The notes: generated by a model from the sequence alone, not told the origin. DNA of 64,000 nucleotides from an uncultured Dorea sp. (GCA_910578865.1 CAJTRM010000002.1:1-64000); one strand, 5' to 3'. Counted from the first letter of the stretch, positions 8,349 through 17,782 are shown. Translations and numbers: made by a program.

Positions 8349-11300
8349 ATGTACGAGCTATCCAAACCGCAGCGGTTAGTTTACGATATGGAAAAATATG
8401 CAGGCGGCGCAATTTCGGTGATTTGCGGCAGTCTTATATATAAGGGTGAGAAGTCTCAGCAGGAGCTGGAAAATGCCGTAAACCATCTGTATCAGATTAA
8501 TGATGCTCTTCGTATGCACGTTATATGTGCAAATGATAGTGTGAAGCAGGAAGTGGACGGATTTGTTCCCCGAAGTGTGGAGACATTAAATTTTATGACA
8601 AAGGAGGAACTTGATGTCTTTGCAGGCCGGTATGCAAAGGAGCCGCATGATCTAAAAGGAGAATTGTGCGAGATTAAGATTATATTTCTCAGTGACGGTT
8701 ATGGACTTCTGATTAAGATGCACCATCTTATTGGTGACGCGTGGACGATGTCGCTTATTTGTTCCCAGTTTAACTGCATTTTAAAGGGTGAGGGGACTTC
8801 GGCTTATTCCTATACGGAATATTTAAAAAAAGAGGACGATTACAGACAGAGCGGCCGTTTCCAAAAGGATCGGACTTTCTTTTTGGAACAGTTTAAGAAA
8901 TGTGATGAGGTTGTCTATCTATCAGAGAAAAAAGAGGAAAAGTTTTGTTCTGAACGCAAGTCCTTTGCAATTGACAAGGGAGCGCAAAAACGAATTACAG
9001 ATTATGCCGAAGAACATCATGTATCGGTTTTTGTATTATTTATGACAGCTCTAGCAGTCTATCTGAACCGGGTGAAAGACAATGCCGAAAAATTTTATCT
9101 GGGCAGTGCGGTCATCAACCGTACAGGCGCGGAAGAAAAGCATACGGCAGGAGTGTTTGTGAATGTTGTGCCAATATTGATAGAACTGGATAACCGTACT
9201 TCCTTTGAAGAGAATCTTTATAAGGTTCAGCAGAATGTATTTTCGGTATTTCGCCATCAGAAGTATCATTATGGTGATGTTTTGTCTGACATCCGAAAGG
9301 AATATCATTTCTCAGAAAAACTTTATGATGTTGTGCTCAACTTTCAAAATGCAGAGATTGCCGGCGCAGGCGGAGAATTTGAAAGTACGTGGTATCACAA
9401 CGGAATGCAGACAGAAAGTCTGCAGATTCACATCGACAGACGGGACGGAACAGATACGTATCGGATGCATTATGATTATCAGACAGGAAAGTTTCGTGGA
9501 GAAGAGATTCAGCAGATGCATCAATATCTGATGAATCTACTGACAGATGCCATGGAAAATGACAGCAAAAAGCTGTATGAACTAGACCTGCTTTCTGTGG
9601 CCGAGCAGAATAAAATCCTTTATGACTTCAATAAAAGCACCGCGGAATATCCAAGGAATAAAAGTGTACATTGCTTATTTGAGGAGCAGGTTCTTAAGAT
9701 TCCGGATGAACCGGCGGTTATTGCCCGGGACAAGATACTGACCTACTTGCAGTTGAATGAGCAGGCAAACCGGATTGCCCACAGTCTGATGGAAATGGGA
9801 GTGAAGAGAGGAGATCTTGTTGCGTTTGCTTTGCCAAGAAAAAGCTATTTGCTTGCTGCCATATTCGGTATCCTGAAAGCAGGAGCGGCATATTTACCCA
9901 TTGATCCGGAATTCCCGGAGGATCGGGTGAATTATATATTAAAAGACAGTCAGGCGAAAATATTTATTACAGATGAGTCCGTCGGGAAGCTTTTGGAAAA
10001 TGAGAAGATGTTCAACCCGGAGATTCATATATCCGGTGAGGATCTATGTTACTGCATCTATACGTCCGGAACCACCGGAAATCCAAAAGGGGTTCTGGTT
10101 CGCCACAGAAATCTGATCAATATCTGCAGTGCAAATGAACGGAACTGCTATCAGACTGCAGCGCTGGCTCAGGAGAAAATCCTGCTCTCAACGGCCAAAT
10201 GCTGCTTTGATGCATTTGCGATTGATTATGGTCTTTTTCTGTTAAACGGCAGCGCAATGATTTTGGCGGACGATTCGGACATCACCGACGGCGGCAGGCT
10301 GGCACAGCTTGCGGTCTTGTACCACGCGGAGGTGCTTCAGTCAACGCCGTCCACCATACGGGCACTGTGTCTGAATGATGCATATGTAAAGATGCTTCGT
10401 CAGATCAAGGTTCTGATACTTGCGGCAGAAAATTTGACTTCCGAGTTGTATGCAAAGCTTAGGGAGCTGACGGATGCCGAGATTTTTAACGGATACGGCC
10501 CCAGTGAGACAACGGTGGGCGCATGCATCGGTAAAATAGATATGGCGGAAATACATATGGGCGAGCCCGTTGCCAATACGCAGATTTATGTTGTGGATCG
10601 GTTTATGCAGCCGGTGCCTGTGGGGGTAAAGGGAGAGCTCTGCATCGCCGGTGACGGGGTCAGCGCCGGGTATCTCAACCGACCGGAGCTGACAGCAGAG
10701 AAATTCGTTGACAATCCATTTGGAGACGGAAAGCTATACAGGACAGGGGATTACGCTTACTGGCGTTGGGACGGGAAGCTCGTCTACGCGGGAAGGCGGG
10801 ATTTCCAGGTGAAGATCCGCGGGCTTCGTGTGGAACTTGAGGAGATTGAAAAGGCAATTGCCGGAGTGGAGGGCATTTCGCAGGCTTGTGTCGTAGTCCG
10901 TAAGAGTGAGGACGGGCGGCAGATGATCTGTGGGTTTTATACCGGAAAGACAATTTCTCCCAAAAAGATCCGTTCAATGATAAAGAGAAAAATACCAAGA
11001 TATATGGTACCGCATATTCTGGTGCCCATTGATGAAATGCCGCTCACCAATAATGGCAAAGTGAATCATAAAATGTTACCGAAGATTGATTTATCTGAAA
11101 TTACAGCGGTAACGGAGTTTGCTATGCCACAGACCAGAGAAGAAAAAATTGTGACGGCGTCCATAGAGTCTGTTTTAGGAATAAGTAGGGTCGGCATTTT
11201 AGATAATTTTTTTGACTTGGGCGGTGACAGTTTAAAAGCAATTGAACTGATAGCAAGGCTTGAAGAGAATGGATACTTTACGGATGTAGAAGCGATTTTT

Positions 11301-14300
11301 TCCTGTGATACGGTTAAGGAGTTAGCAGGAGCAATTGCGATAAAAGGGGAGGATAAAAAACAAGTTCAGGTTTCCGGGAAGATTCCGGTAACCTCTGCAC
11401 AGATGCGCGTTTATACTGCTCAAAGTATGCAAAATGATTCAACCGTTTATAATATGCCGTATGCATTTAAGGTGAAAGAGATTGACGTAGACCGACTCTG
11501 GTATGCCCTTACAGAATTGCTGAACCGCCATGATATTTTAAGGACATATTTTGTAAACGAAGAGGGCGTGATTGTTCCACATGTAGCGGAACAAGTAGTT
11601 TTTGCATTGGAGAAAATCGAAAATGGAAATGTTTCAGCCTTTATACGACCTTTTGACCTGTCAAAAGCCCCGCTGATCAGGGCAGGATATTGTGAAAATC
11701 TTATTGTAATAGATATCCATCATATGATAGCAGACGGTGGTTCCATGCCGGTTATTTTACACGAATTGAACGAACTATATATGGGAAGGCCTCTGGAGGA
11801 TATTACATCCGCTTATCAGCAATTTGCCATGGAAATAACAGACTATACTAAAAGCGAAGAGTATTGGCTGTCTGTTTATCATGATGAATTCCCGAATCTG
11901 GAATTGAAAACAGATTATAACCGTGGCAGACAACAGAATTTTGAGGGAAGTGTACGGTATGATTTTATAGATCTTAGTTTGCATTACAAGATTCTGGACA
12001 AGTGCCAGTACTTAAATATCACACCTTACATGTTTTATATCGGCGCTTTTTATATCCTGCTGTCTAAGTTTTCAGGGAATGAAGACATCGTGATCGGCAT
12101 ACCGGTTAGTGGGCGGAACAGTAAATATCTGCACACAATCGGCATGTTTGTGAATACAATTGCTTTTCGGAGTAAACCATCCGGAATGAAATCAGTGCAT
12201 GAATTTTTGGAGGAAATTAAAAAAGGCACTTCGGATGCAATCGAGAATCAGAATTATCCGTATGGCGAGCTGATAAAAAAACTGAATGTTCACATAAATG
12301 GGCGTAATCCACTGTTTGATGTTATGTTTACTTATCAGAGTGAGTCAATGTCACAGGCTGTTTTTGGTGACCACAAAATAGAATTAGTGGAAATTCCGGC
12401 CACCACTTCCAAGTATGATTTTACATTCAATATTATCCCGTCAGATTCTAAGGTTGTGATTATGCTGGAATATTGTACCGGGCTTTATCAAGACAAGACA
12501 GTGAAGAGGTTTATAGACAGTTATCAGATGATCTTAAAGCAGATGCTTGCGGAAGAAATGTTCCTTAAAGATATTTCAGCGGTAACAGTCAGTGAAGAAT
12601 ACAGGCTGAAAAAGGGTTTCAATAATACAGAGGTTTTTTATTCTCAAAACACATGTGTCCATCAGTTATTTCAGAGGCGTGTTTTAGAATCACCCGATCA
12701 GACGGCAGTCGTTGCCTGTGACCAGACGCTATCTTATGGGCAATTGAACAGACAGGCGAACCGGATAGCCCATAGTTTGTTGGAAAAAGGGGTGCAGACC
12801 GGTGATCTGATCGCTTTTGCTTTGCCGAGGGAAAGTTATTTGATTGCTGTAATCTTTGGAATCCTTAAAGCCGGGGCCGCATATATGCCTGTTGATATGG
12901 ATTACCCGCAAGCCAGAGTAGAATATATGCTGAGTGAAAGCAAAGCTAAGATGTTTATTACGAAGGAAACCGTTGAAGAATTGTTGGATAATGAGAAAAT
13001 CAATAATCCAGATATTAAATTGTCGGGTAAAGACATTTGTTATTGCATTTTCACATCGGGGAGTACAGGTAATCCTAAGGGAATCCTTATTAGCCATAGC
13101 AGTGTGGTAAACTTTGTACACGACAATCGTGTAAATGCGTTCCAAAATAGTATCTTAAAAAACTGCGATTATTTTATTGCATCGAATTCCATATCCTTTG
13201 ATATAGTGCTGCAGGAAATTCATTTACCATTACTGAACGGACGTAGTGTCCTTTTGCTCTCCGACAAGCAGATGTATGACATTGAAACAGCAGCCGGGAT
13301 GTGGAAAGACAGGCGATGTGGACTGATTATTACACCTACGAAACTTCAAGTTTATATGTCCAACGATAATTTTTGCAGACATATGAAGTACATTCGCGTA
13401 ATTATGTGCGGAGCAGAAGTGTTGCCGGAAAAATTGGTACGTAAGATAAGAGGCTATACAGATGCGGTAATCTTTAACGGATATGGACCGACGGAAACAA
13501 CTTGCGGTGTACTGTATTCAAAAGTTGATGACGAGACTCATATAGCGATTGGAAAGCCAACTGCCAACACAAAAATCTATATTGTTGACAAATACCTGCA
13601 TCTTACGCCGATAGGAGTAGCAGGTGAAATCTGTATTGCAGGTGATTGCGTCGGGAATGGGTATCTGAATCGCCCTGAACAGGCCAGTGAAAACTTCATA
13701 GATAATCCTTTTGGATCCGGGAAACTTTACAGAACCGGGGATACGGCTTATTGGCGGGAGGATGGAGAAGTCGTTTATGTGGGCAGAAATGATTTTCAGG
13801 TGAAGATTCGTGGCCTCCGTATTGAGTTGGAAGAGATCAGCAATACGATCTGCTCGATTGACGGTGTAGATCAGGCAGTTGTTCTGGTGCGTAATGAGTC
13901 TGAAGAAGATCAACTAATCTGTGCATTTTACACAGGAAATAAAAGTACCGGCACAGACAAAATCAGAGAAACAGTCAAAGAAAAACTGCCTCAATATATG
14001 ATGCCTCATGTCTTTACATATTTGCCGCAAATGCCTCTGACAGCAAATGGAAAAGTGGATCAGAAAACGCTTTTGAGCATGGACTTGGGAAAGATTGAAC
14101 GAAAAACGGAATATAAAAAGCCAGAGGGGGAAGTACAAAAGCAACTTGCTATAATGATGGAGCAGGTACTCAATTATGATTCCATTGGGTGTAATGATGA
14201 TTTTTTTGAGTTGGGCGGCGACAGTCTGAAAGCAATTGAATTTGTATCTAAGGCTCACAATGAAGGAATTTATTTTTCACTGCAAAATGTATTTGATCAC

Positions 14301-15587
14301 CCTACGCTGCAGGGTTTGTCTGAGTGTATAGAAAAAGGAAATTCGGAAGAGCTTTCTCTTGAGGCAGTAGATTTTACTGAAATAAACCGGATTTTGGAAA
14401 GAAATAATATAAAAGCAGATGAACTACCGGAAAAGACAGAGGTGGGGAATATTTTGCTGGCCGGGGCAACGGGATATCTGGGGATCCATATCCTTGCTGA
14501 TTTTCTGGAACATGATAAAGGAATGGCATACTGCTTGGTGCGTGGGTCAGATATAGAGGACAGTAGGGAAAGGTTAAAGAATCTGCTCAAGTTCTATTTT
14601 GGCGACAGGTATTTTGAGGGAAGATTCCAGAAAGAACAACGAATCAAAGTGATATGCGCTGATCTGCAAAAAGACGATTTTGGTCTGGACAAGCTGAAAT
14701 ATATGGAATTGACAGAGCAAATCCACACAGTGATTCATGCGGCCGCCAGTGTGAAGCATTATGGGTCATATCAATATTTTGATGAGGTAAATGTAGGGAC
14801 GACACGAAAGCTGGTAAAGTTTTGTATGGAAGCAGGCGCCAGACTGATTCATACATCAACCTTAGGGGTATCGGGAAATAGCTTTGCAGATACTTTTGAC
14901 GGCTATACAAGTGAGGATGAAAAATATTTTTATGAAACTAACCTGTATATTGGTCAACCTTTAGACAATGTATATGCACGCAGTAAGTTCAATGCAGAAA
15001 AAGTTGTTCTTGAAAATATGGGGCAAGGGCTGCGGGCAAATATCATGCGGATGGGAAATCTTACGAATCGCAGTGACGGAATGTTTCAGCAAAATTATGC
15101 TACCAATGCATTTCTGATGCGAATAAAAGCGGTGCTGGAAATGAGGATGATTCCAGATTATCTGAAAAATCTTTATTTGGAATTCACCCCTATTGATGCG
15201 GCTGCTTCCGCCGTTATGACACTTGCAAGGCATTTTAGTATGGAGCAGACAGTATTTCATATTAACAGCAATAAAGTAGTCTATATGGACGAACTATTGG
15301 ATTATTTCCAGAAGCTGGGCTGTGGACTTGAAATAGTCAGCGGAAGCAAATTTACAGAATTCCTGAGAAGGACAATGAAGGAAAGCGGCCGGGAATTTAT
15401 TTACGAGACATTTATCAATGATATGGATTCTGATGACCGGCTCAATTATGACAGCAAGATACGTATTGAAAATAGTTTTACAGTGGACTATTTAAAGAGG
15501 CTTGGATTTGAGTGGCCGGAGATTGGACTTGAGTATTTGAGGAAATATATAAATTATTTTAGAAAAATCGGATATCTGGAGGTGTAG
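8349..15587 (+). CDS. Two-module NRPS with terminal reductase (C-A-T-C-A-T-R)
   Basis: A 2412-aa nonribosomal peptide synthetase. Domain order with landmarks: C1 (1-430; HHLIGDAW at 125-132), A1 (about 440-905; YTSGTTGNPKG at 571-581), T1 (LGGDSLKA, Ser961), C2 (about 1010-1430; HHMIADGG from 1124), A2 (about 1440-1895; FTSGSTGNPKG at 1568-1578), T2 (LGGDSLKA, Ser1959), and an NADPH-dependent thioester reductase (about 2025-2412; GATGYLG at 2039-2045, YARSK at 2209-2213). There is no TE or epimerisation domain. C1 on an initiation module implies acylation of the first amino acid. The R domain implies release as an aldehyde (or alcohol). My aligned specificity residues are D-A-I-Q-I-A-G-V-G for A1 and D-I-Q-I-I-C-G-C-G for A2. 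Neither matches a code I know, so substrates are open. No phosphopantetheinyl transferase is nearby. The layout matches human-gut clostridial clusters known to make N-acyl dipeptide aldehydes. Confidence 0.95.
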   Translation: MYELSKPQRLVYDMEKYAGGAISVICGSLIYKGEKSQQELENAVNHLYQINDALRMHVICANDSVKQEVDGFVPRSVETLNFMTKEELDVFAGRYAKEPHDLKGELCEIKIIFLSDGYGLLIKMHHLIGDAWTMSLICSQFNCILKGEGTSAYSYTEYLKKEDDYRQSGRFQKDRTFFLEQFKKCDEVVYLSEKKEEKFCSERKSFAIDKGAQKRITDYAEEHHVSVFVLFMTALAVYLNRVKDNAEKFYLGSAVINRTGAEEKHTAGVFVNVVPILIELDNRTSFEENLYKVQQNVFSVFRHQKYHYGDVLSDIRKEYHFSEKLYDVVLNFQNAEIAGAGGEFESTWYHNGMQTESLQIHIDRRDGTDTYRMHYDYQTGKFRGEEIQQMHQYLMNLLTDAMENDSKKLYELDLLSVAEQNKILYDFNKSTAEYPRNKSVHCLFEEQVLKIPDEPAVIARDKILTYLQLNEQANRIAHSLMEMGVKRGDLVAFALPRKSYLLAAIFGILKAGAAYLPIDPEFPEDRVNYILKDSQAKIFITDESVGKLLENEKMFNPEIHISGEDLCYCIYTSGTTGNPKGVLVRHRNLINICSANERNCYQTAALAQEKILLSTAKCCFDAFAIDYGLFLLNGSAMILADDSDITDGGRLAQLAVLYHAEVLQSTPSTIRALCLNDAYVKMLRQIKVLILAAENLTSELYAKLRELTDAEIFNGYGPSETTVGACIGKIDMAEIHMGEPVANTQIYVVDRFMQPVPVGVKGELCIAGDGVSAGYLNRPELTAEKFVDNPFGDGKLYRTGDYAYWRWDGKLVYAGRRDFQVKIRGLRVELEEIEKAIAGVEGISQACVVVRKSEDGRQMICGFYTGKTISPKKIRSMIKRKIPRYMVPHILVPIDEMPLTNNGKVNHKMLPKIDLSEITAVTEFAMPQTREEKIVTASIESVLGISRVGILDNFFDLGGDSLKAIELIARLEENGYFTDVEAIFSCDTVKELAGAIAIKGEDKKQVQVSGKIPVTSAQMRVYTAQSMQNDSTVYNMPYAFKVKEIDVDRLWYALTELLNRHDILRTYFVNEEGVIVPHVAEQVVFALEKIENGNVSAFIRPFDLSKAPLIRAGYCENLIVIDIHHMIADGGSMPVILHELNELYMGRPLEDITSAYQQFAMEITDYTKSEEYWLSVYHDEFPNLELKTDYNRGRQQNFEGSVRYDFIDLSLHYKILDKCQYLNITPYMFYIGAFYILLSKFSGNEDIVIGIPVSGRNSKYLHTIGMFVNTIAFRSKPSGMKSVHEFLEEIKKGTSDAIENQNYPYGELIKKLNVHINGRNPLFDVMFTYQSESMSQAVFGDHKIELVEIPATTSKYDFTFNIIPSDSKVVIMLEYCTGLYQDKTVKRFIDSYQMILKQMLAEEMFLKDISAVTVSEEYRLKKGFNNTEVFYSQNTCVHQLFQRRVLESPDQTAVVACDQTLSYGQLNRQANRIAHSLLEKGVQTGDLIAFALPRESYLIAVIFGILKAGAAYMPVDMDYPQARVEYMLSESKAKMFITKETVEELLDNEKINNPDIKLSGKDICYCIFTSGSTGNPKGILISHSSVVNFVHDNRVNAFQNSILKNCDYFIASNSISFDIVLQEIHLPLLNGRSVLLLSDKQMYDIETAAGMWKDRRCGLIITPTKLQVYMSNDNFCRHMKYIRVIMCGAEVLPEKLVRKIRGYTDAVIFNGYGPTETTCGVLYSKVDDETHIAIGKPTANTKIYIVDKYLHLTPIGVAGEICIAGDCVGNGYLNRPEQASENFIDNPFGSGKLYRTGDTAYWREDGEVVYVGRNDFQVKIRGLRIELEEISNTICSIDGVDQAVVLVRNESEEDQLICAFYTGNKSTGTDKIRETVKEKLPQYMMPHVFTYLPQMPLTANGKVDQKTLLSMDLGKIERKTEYKKPEGEVQKQLAIMMEQVLNYDSIGCNDDFFELGGDSLKAIEFVSKAHNEGIYFSLQNVFDHPTLQGLSECIEKGNSEELSLEAVDFTEINRILERNNIKADELPEKTEVGNILLAGATGYLGIHILADFLEHDKGMAYCLVRGSDIEDSRERLKNLLKFYFGDRYFEGRFQKEQRIKVICADLQKDDFGLDKLKYMELTEQIHTVIHAAASVKHYGSYQYFDEVNVGTTRKLVKFCMEAGARLIHTSTLGVSGNSFADTFDGYTSEDEKYFYETNLYIGQPLDNVYARSKFNAEKVVLENMGQGLRANIMRMGNLTNRSDGMFQQNYATNAFLMRIKAVLEMRMIPDYLKNLYLEFTPIDAAASAVMTLARHFSMEQTVFHINSNKVVYMDELLDYFQKLGCGLEIVSGSKFTEFLRRTMKESGREFIYETFINDMDSDDRLNYDSKIRIENSFTVDYLKRLGFEWPEIGLEYLRKYINYFRKIGYLEV

Positions 15588-15590
15588 GGG

Positions 15591-15818
15591 ATGTTGCTTG
15601 AGAAGGTGAAACGGATTTTACTGCGGTATACGGAGGAGGGGGTGATTACACAGGAGTCTCAGTTGGCTGCTGATCTGGGAATGTCTTCCTTTGATCTGGT
15701 TTCCGTGGTTACGGAATTTGAAGATGAATTTGGGATTGAGATAGCAGATCGGGATATCCGCAGGTTCATCTGTGTTGGGGATATTGTGGAGTATTTGAAT
15801 AGAAAGGTTTTAAAATAA
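15591..15818 (+). CDS. Free-standing acyl carrier protein
   Basis: A 75-residue carrier protein. The attachment motif reads DLGMSSFDLV; Ser33 (the second Ser) is the expected phosphopantetheine site. It lies at the usual place after helix 1, followed by the acidic helix II/III pattern FEDEFGIEIADRDI. It starts three bases after the NRPS stop, with GGAGGTG inside the NRPS end, so it is translationally coupled. It is acyl-carrier-like rather than peptidyl-carrier-like (no GGDS). In context it probably carries the fatty acid activated by the AMP ligase and donates it to C1. A separate housekeeping fatty-acid ACP is not expected in this position. Confidence 0.88.
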   Translation: MLLEKVKRILLRYTEEGVITQESQLAADLGMSSFDLVSVVTEFEDEFGIEIADRDIRRFICVGDIVEYLNRKVLK

Positions 15819-15830
15819 GGTTTTTATAAA

Positions 15831-16571
15831 ATGTGGAAGAAAAAATACATAGTGCCATTAATGGTCTTTCTTGCTGTTTGCATTGGATTCATTTGCATAA
15901 CGTTACAGAACAGGGAACCGGATTCGTTAAAAGAGGCGAAAATCCCACATCTTATTATAGAAAGTGATACAGCAACTGAGCCGGAAGACCCTTATGACTT
16001 GAGAATAGACTTTGCCGAACTGCAGAAAGAGAACCCTGACATCTATGCATGGATCAAAGTACCGGGGACCAATATTGATTACCCAATATTACAGAGTGCA
16101 GAAGAAGAGGATGAATATTACTTAAACCATACGGCAGAGAAGAAGGAAGGCTTTCCGGGCTCTATTTATACAGAAAAATACAATGCGACCGATTTTTCGG
16201 ATCCGGTAACAGTAATTTACGGACATACATTAAAAGATGGAACCATGTTCAGTGAATTAAAAAAATACAGGGACAAAGAGTTTTTTGAAAGTAATCCGTC
16301 CATTTATATCTATTTGCCGACAGGAAGGCTGACGTATCAGATATTTGCGGCTGTTGCATTTGATGACAGATACCTTCTTGGAAGCTATGATTTTGGGCAG
16401 GCGGGAGATGTAGAAGATTACATTGCAGATCTGAAAAGGTGCAATGACGGGAATTTTAACCCACATATTGCAATCAGTGACGAGATGATTACATTATCTA
16501 CATGCATTGGTACAGCGCCGGATAAGCGTTGGCTTGTCTGCGCTGTAATGACGGAAACGCAAAGGTATTAA
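15831..16571 (+). CDS. srtB: Class B sortase
   Basis: Membrane-anchored transpeptidase that cleaves a sorting motif in a secreted protein and joins it to an amino group on the surface. It has an N-terminal membrane segment (about residues 7-24). The sortase core has the catalytic triad His132 (VIYGHTLKDG), Cys225 (TLSTC) and Arg233 (DKRW). The spacing and the YAWIKVPGTNIDYPILQ and YLNH segments are typical for SrtB of Clostridia, as is the length (246 aa). It begins 12 bases after the ACP stop and is followed 63 bases later by a protein ending in SPKTGDFF, its likely substrate. Clostridial SrtB enzymes are known to accept SPKTG/PPKTG-type motifs. It may be only co-located with the NRPS, or form one transcript with it. 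Confidence 0.9.
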   Translation: MWKKKYIVPLMVFLAVCIGFICITLQNREPDSLKEAKIPHLIIESDTATEPEDPYDLRIDFAELQKENPDIYAWIKVPGTNIDYPILQSAEEEDEYYLNHTAEKKEGFPGSIYTEKYNATDFSDPVTVIYGHTLKDGTMFSELKKYRDKEFFESNPSIYIYLPTGRLTYQIFAAVAFDDRYLLGSYDFGQAGDVEDYIADLKRCNDGNFNPHIAISDEMITLSTCIGTAPDKRWLVCAVMTETQRY

Positions 16572-16634
16572 GCTTTGGGTTACTGAGGTTTAATATAAGT
16601 TCACACAAAACAATAGATGTAAGGAGGAAACAAA

Positions 16635-17489
16635 ATGGTAAATTGGAAAAGACTTACTGCAGTATTTATGGTAAGTGTGATGTGTCTGGGGACGGCATTT
16701 ACCTCTTTTGCTGCTAATGAGGGCAATACCGGTACTGACGGGGCTGTCCAGGAGTCTGATGAAGCAAATGTTGATGGTATAACAGGAAGTATTCCGGAGG
16801 ATGAGAGCTCAGGCGGAGCAGGGCAGGAGATTGTTCCGGATCTGGGTAATGTCTCAGAGGGCACGTTAAAAGACGAATTACCTGAAAATACAGTAAAGGA
16901 AAGCGAAAATGAAGCCATGCAGCCAGATACAGCAAACGATGATTTGCAGCAAACTACTGTAAGGTCTCAGAAATATCCGGATATAGCAGCTGGAAGCGGT
17001 GCTTTTTGTGACAGAAATGGGAATTACTATACGGTTTCCCAAAGGAGTGTATCCAGTGAAGTAGAACAAATATTAGACAGCCAGGAGAAATTGAGAGGAA
17101 TAGTATCTGCCAGATATAAGGTAAACGCTGCAGACCGTATTGTTGTTCTGGCGGCCAGTGATTTTGAACTGCAAGGTTCTATGCCGGCGGGCGGCCTCGA
17201 GATGACAGTTACGGTCACATCTGATGCGGCATTAAAAGAGGGAGATCCTGTATATGTGCTTCACCAAAAGCATGACGGAAAGTGGGAGATCCTTCCGAGT
17301 TCTGTTGACACACACGGGATGGCATATTCAGAGGCAGGAGTCAGTGTGCATCTGGATTCTCTGTCACCCATCGTAATTGTAAAGGTTATGTCGGGCAATT
17401 CCATTAAGAAACTGGAGGAAAAAAGTGTCAGTCTTTCCGGCACTGACAACAAAGAAAAGAAATCTCCGAAAACAGGTGACTTCTTTTAA
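16635..17489 (+). CDS. Secreted protein with terminal SPKTG motif, probable sortase B substrate
   Basis: 284 aa with a good AAGGAGG ribosome site. The signal peptide is MVNWKRLTAVFMVSVM with cleavage near AFTSFA-AN (residue 26-27). An acidic, low-complexity segment (about 28-115) follows. A beta-rich domain (about 125-255; AADRIVVLAAS, MTVTVTSDAALKEGDPVYVLHQ, VSVHLDSLSPIVIV) comes next, and a basic linker leads to SPKTG at 277-281. The chain stops three residues after the motif (DFF). The hydrophobic segment and positive tail that normally follow a sorting motif are absent, and no other frame downstream encodes one. It follows the sortase and ends at a terminator, closing this block. Function of the beta-rich domain is unknown to me, though similar domains occur in Lachnospiraceae surface proteins. 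Confidence 0.7.
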   Translation: MVNWKRLTAVFMVSVMCLGTAFTSFAANEGNTGTDGAVQESDEANVDGITGSIPEDESSGGAGQEIVPDLGNVSEGTLKDELPENTVKESENEAMQPDTANDDLQQTTVRSQKYPDIAAGSGAFCDRNGNYYTVSQRSVSSEVEQILDSQEKLRGIVSARYKVNAADRIVVLAASDFELQGSMPAGGLEMTVTVTSDAALKEGDPVYVLHQKHDGKWEILPSSVDTHGMAYSEAGVSVHLDSLSPIVIVKVMSGNSIKKLEEKSVSLSGTDNKEKKSPKTGDFF

Positions 17490-17536
17490 GTGAAATATAG
17501 AAACAAAGAAAATATACTATTTTTTGTGTGAATCGG

Positions 17537-17577
17537 ACAGGGAAATGTCAAAATATACATTCCCTGTTCATTTTATT
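17537..17577 (+). terminator. Rho-independent terminator closing the NRPS-sortase block
   Basis: ACAGGGAAATGT (17537-17548) pairs with ACATTCCCTGT (17557-17567) with one bulged A, followed by a T-rich run. It lies about 50 bases after the SPKTG protein stop. Confidence 0.75.
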
Positions 17578-17672
17578 TTGTGTAGAAATTAAACATAACA
17601 CTTGCCGTCGCGCTGTCAACTTGATACAATTAAAAAAATTCTTAAAAAATAATGTTTTCTTTCCCCAGACTA

Positions 17673-17703
17673 TTGACCTTCAGCCTTCTTTAAGGTTCAT
17701 AAT
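17673..17703 (+). promoter_or_regulatory. MerR-type promoter with 19-bp spacer and internal dyad
   Basis: TTGACC (17673-17678) and CATAAT (17698-17703) are separated by 19 bases, longer than the usual 17. The spacer region contains the inverted repeat ACCTT (17676-17680) and AAGGT (17692-17696). This geometry is the known hallmark of promoters controlled by MerR-family proteins, which twist the DNA to align the two boxes. It lies 80 bases upstream of a merR-type gene, which suggests autoregulation. Confidence 0.65.
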
Positions 17704-17718
17704 GAGGGCATATCAAAG

Positions 17719-17754
17719 GAATACCTGCAGTCATTTGTACACCTTCAGGTATTC
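17719..17754 (+). repeat. 9-bp perfect inverted repeat in the leader of the MerR-type gene
   Basis: GAATACCTG (17719-17727) and CAGGTATTC (17746-17754) with an 18-base loop. It lies between the promoter and the start codon, so it could be a second operator or an mRNA hairpin. It has no T run and is not a terminator. Confidence 0.6.
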
Positions 17755-17782
17755 AAAACCATAACAGAAAGAAGGCGAAATT

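Noticed and set aside
17528..17764. 78-codon open frame upstream of the MerR-type gene
   Set aside because: It runs through a terminator hairpin and the MerR promoter, has no ribosome site and no familiar protein pattern.
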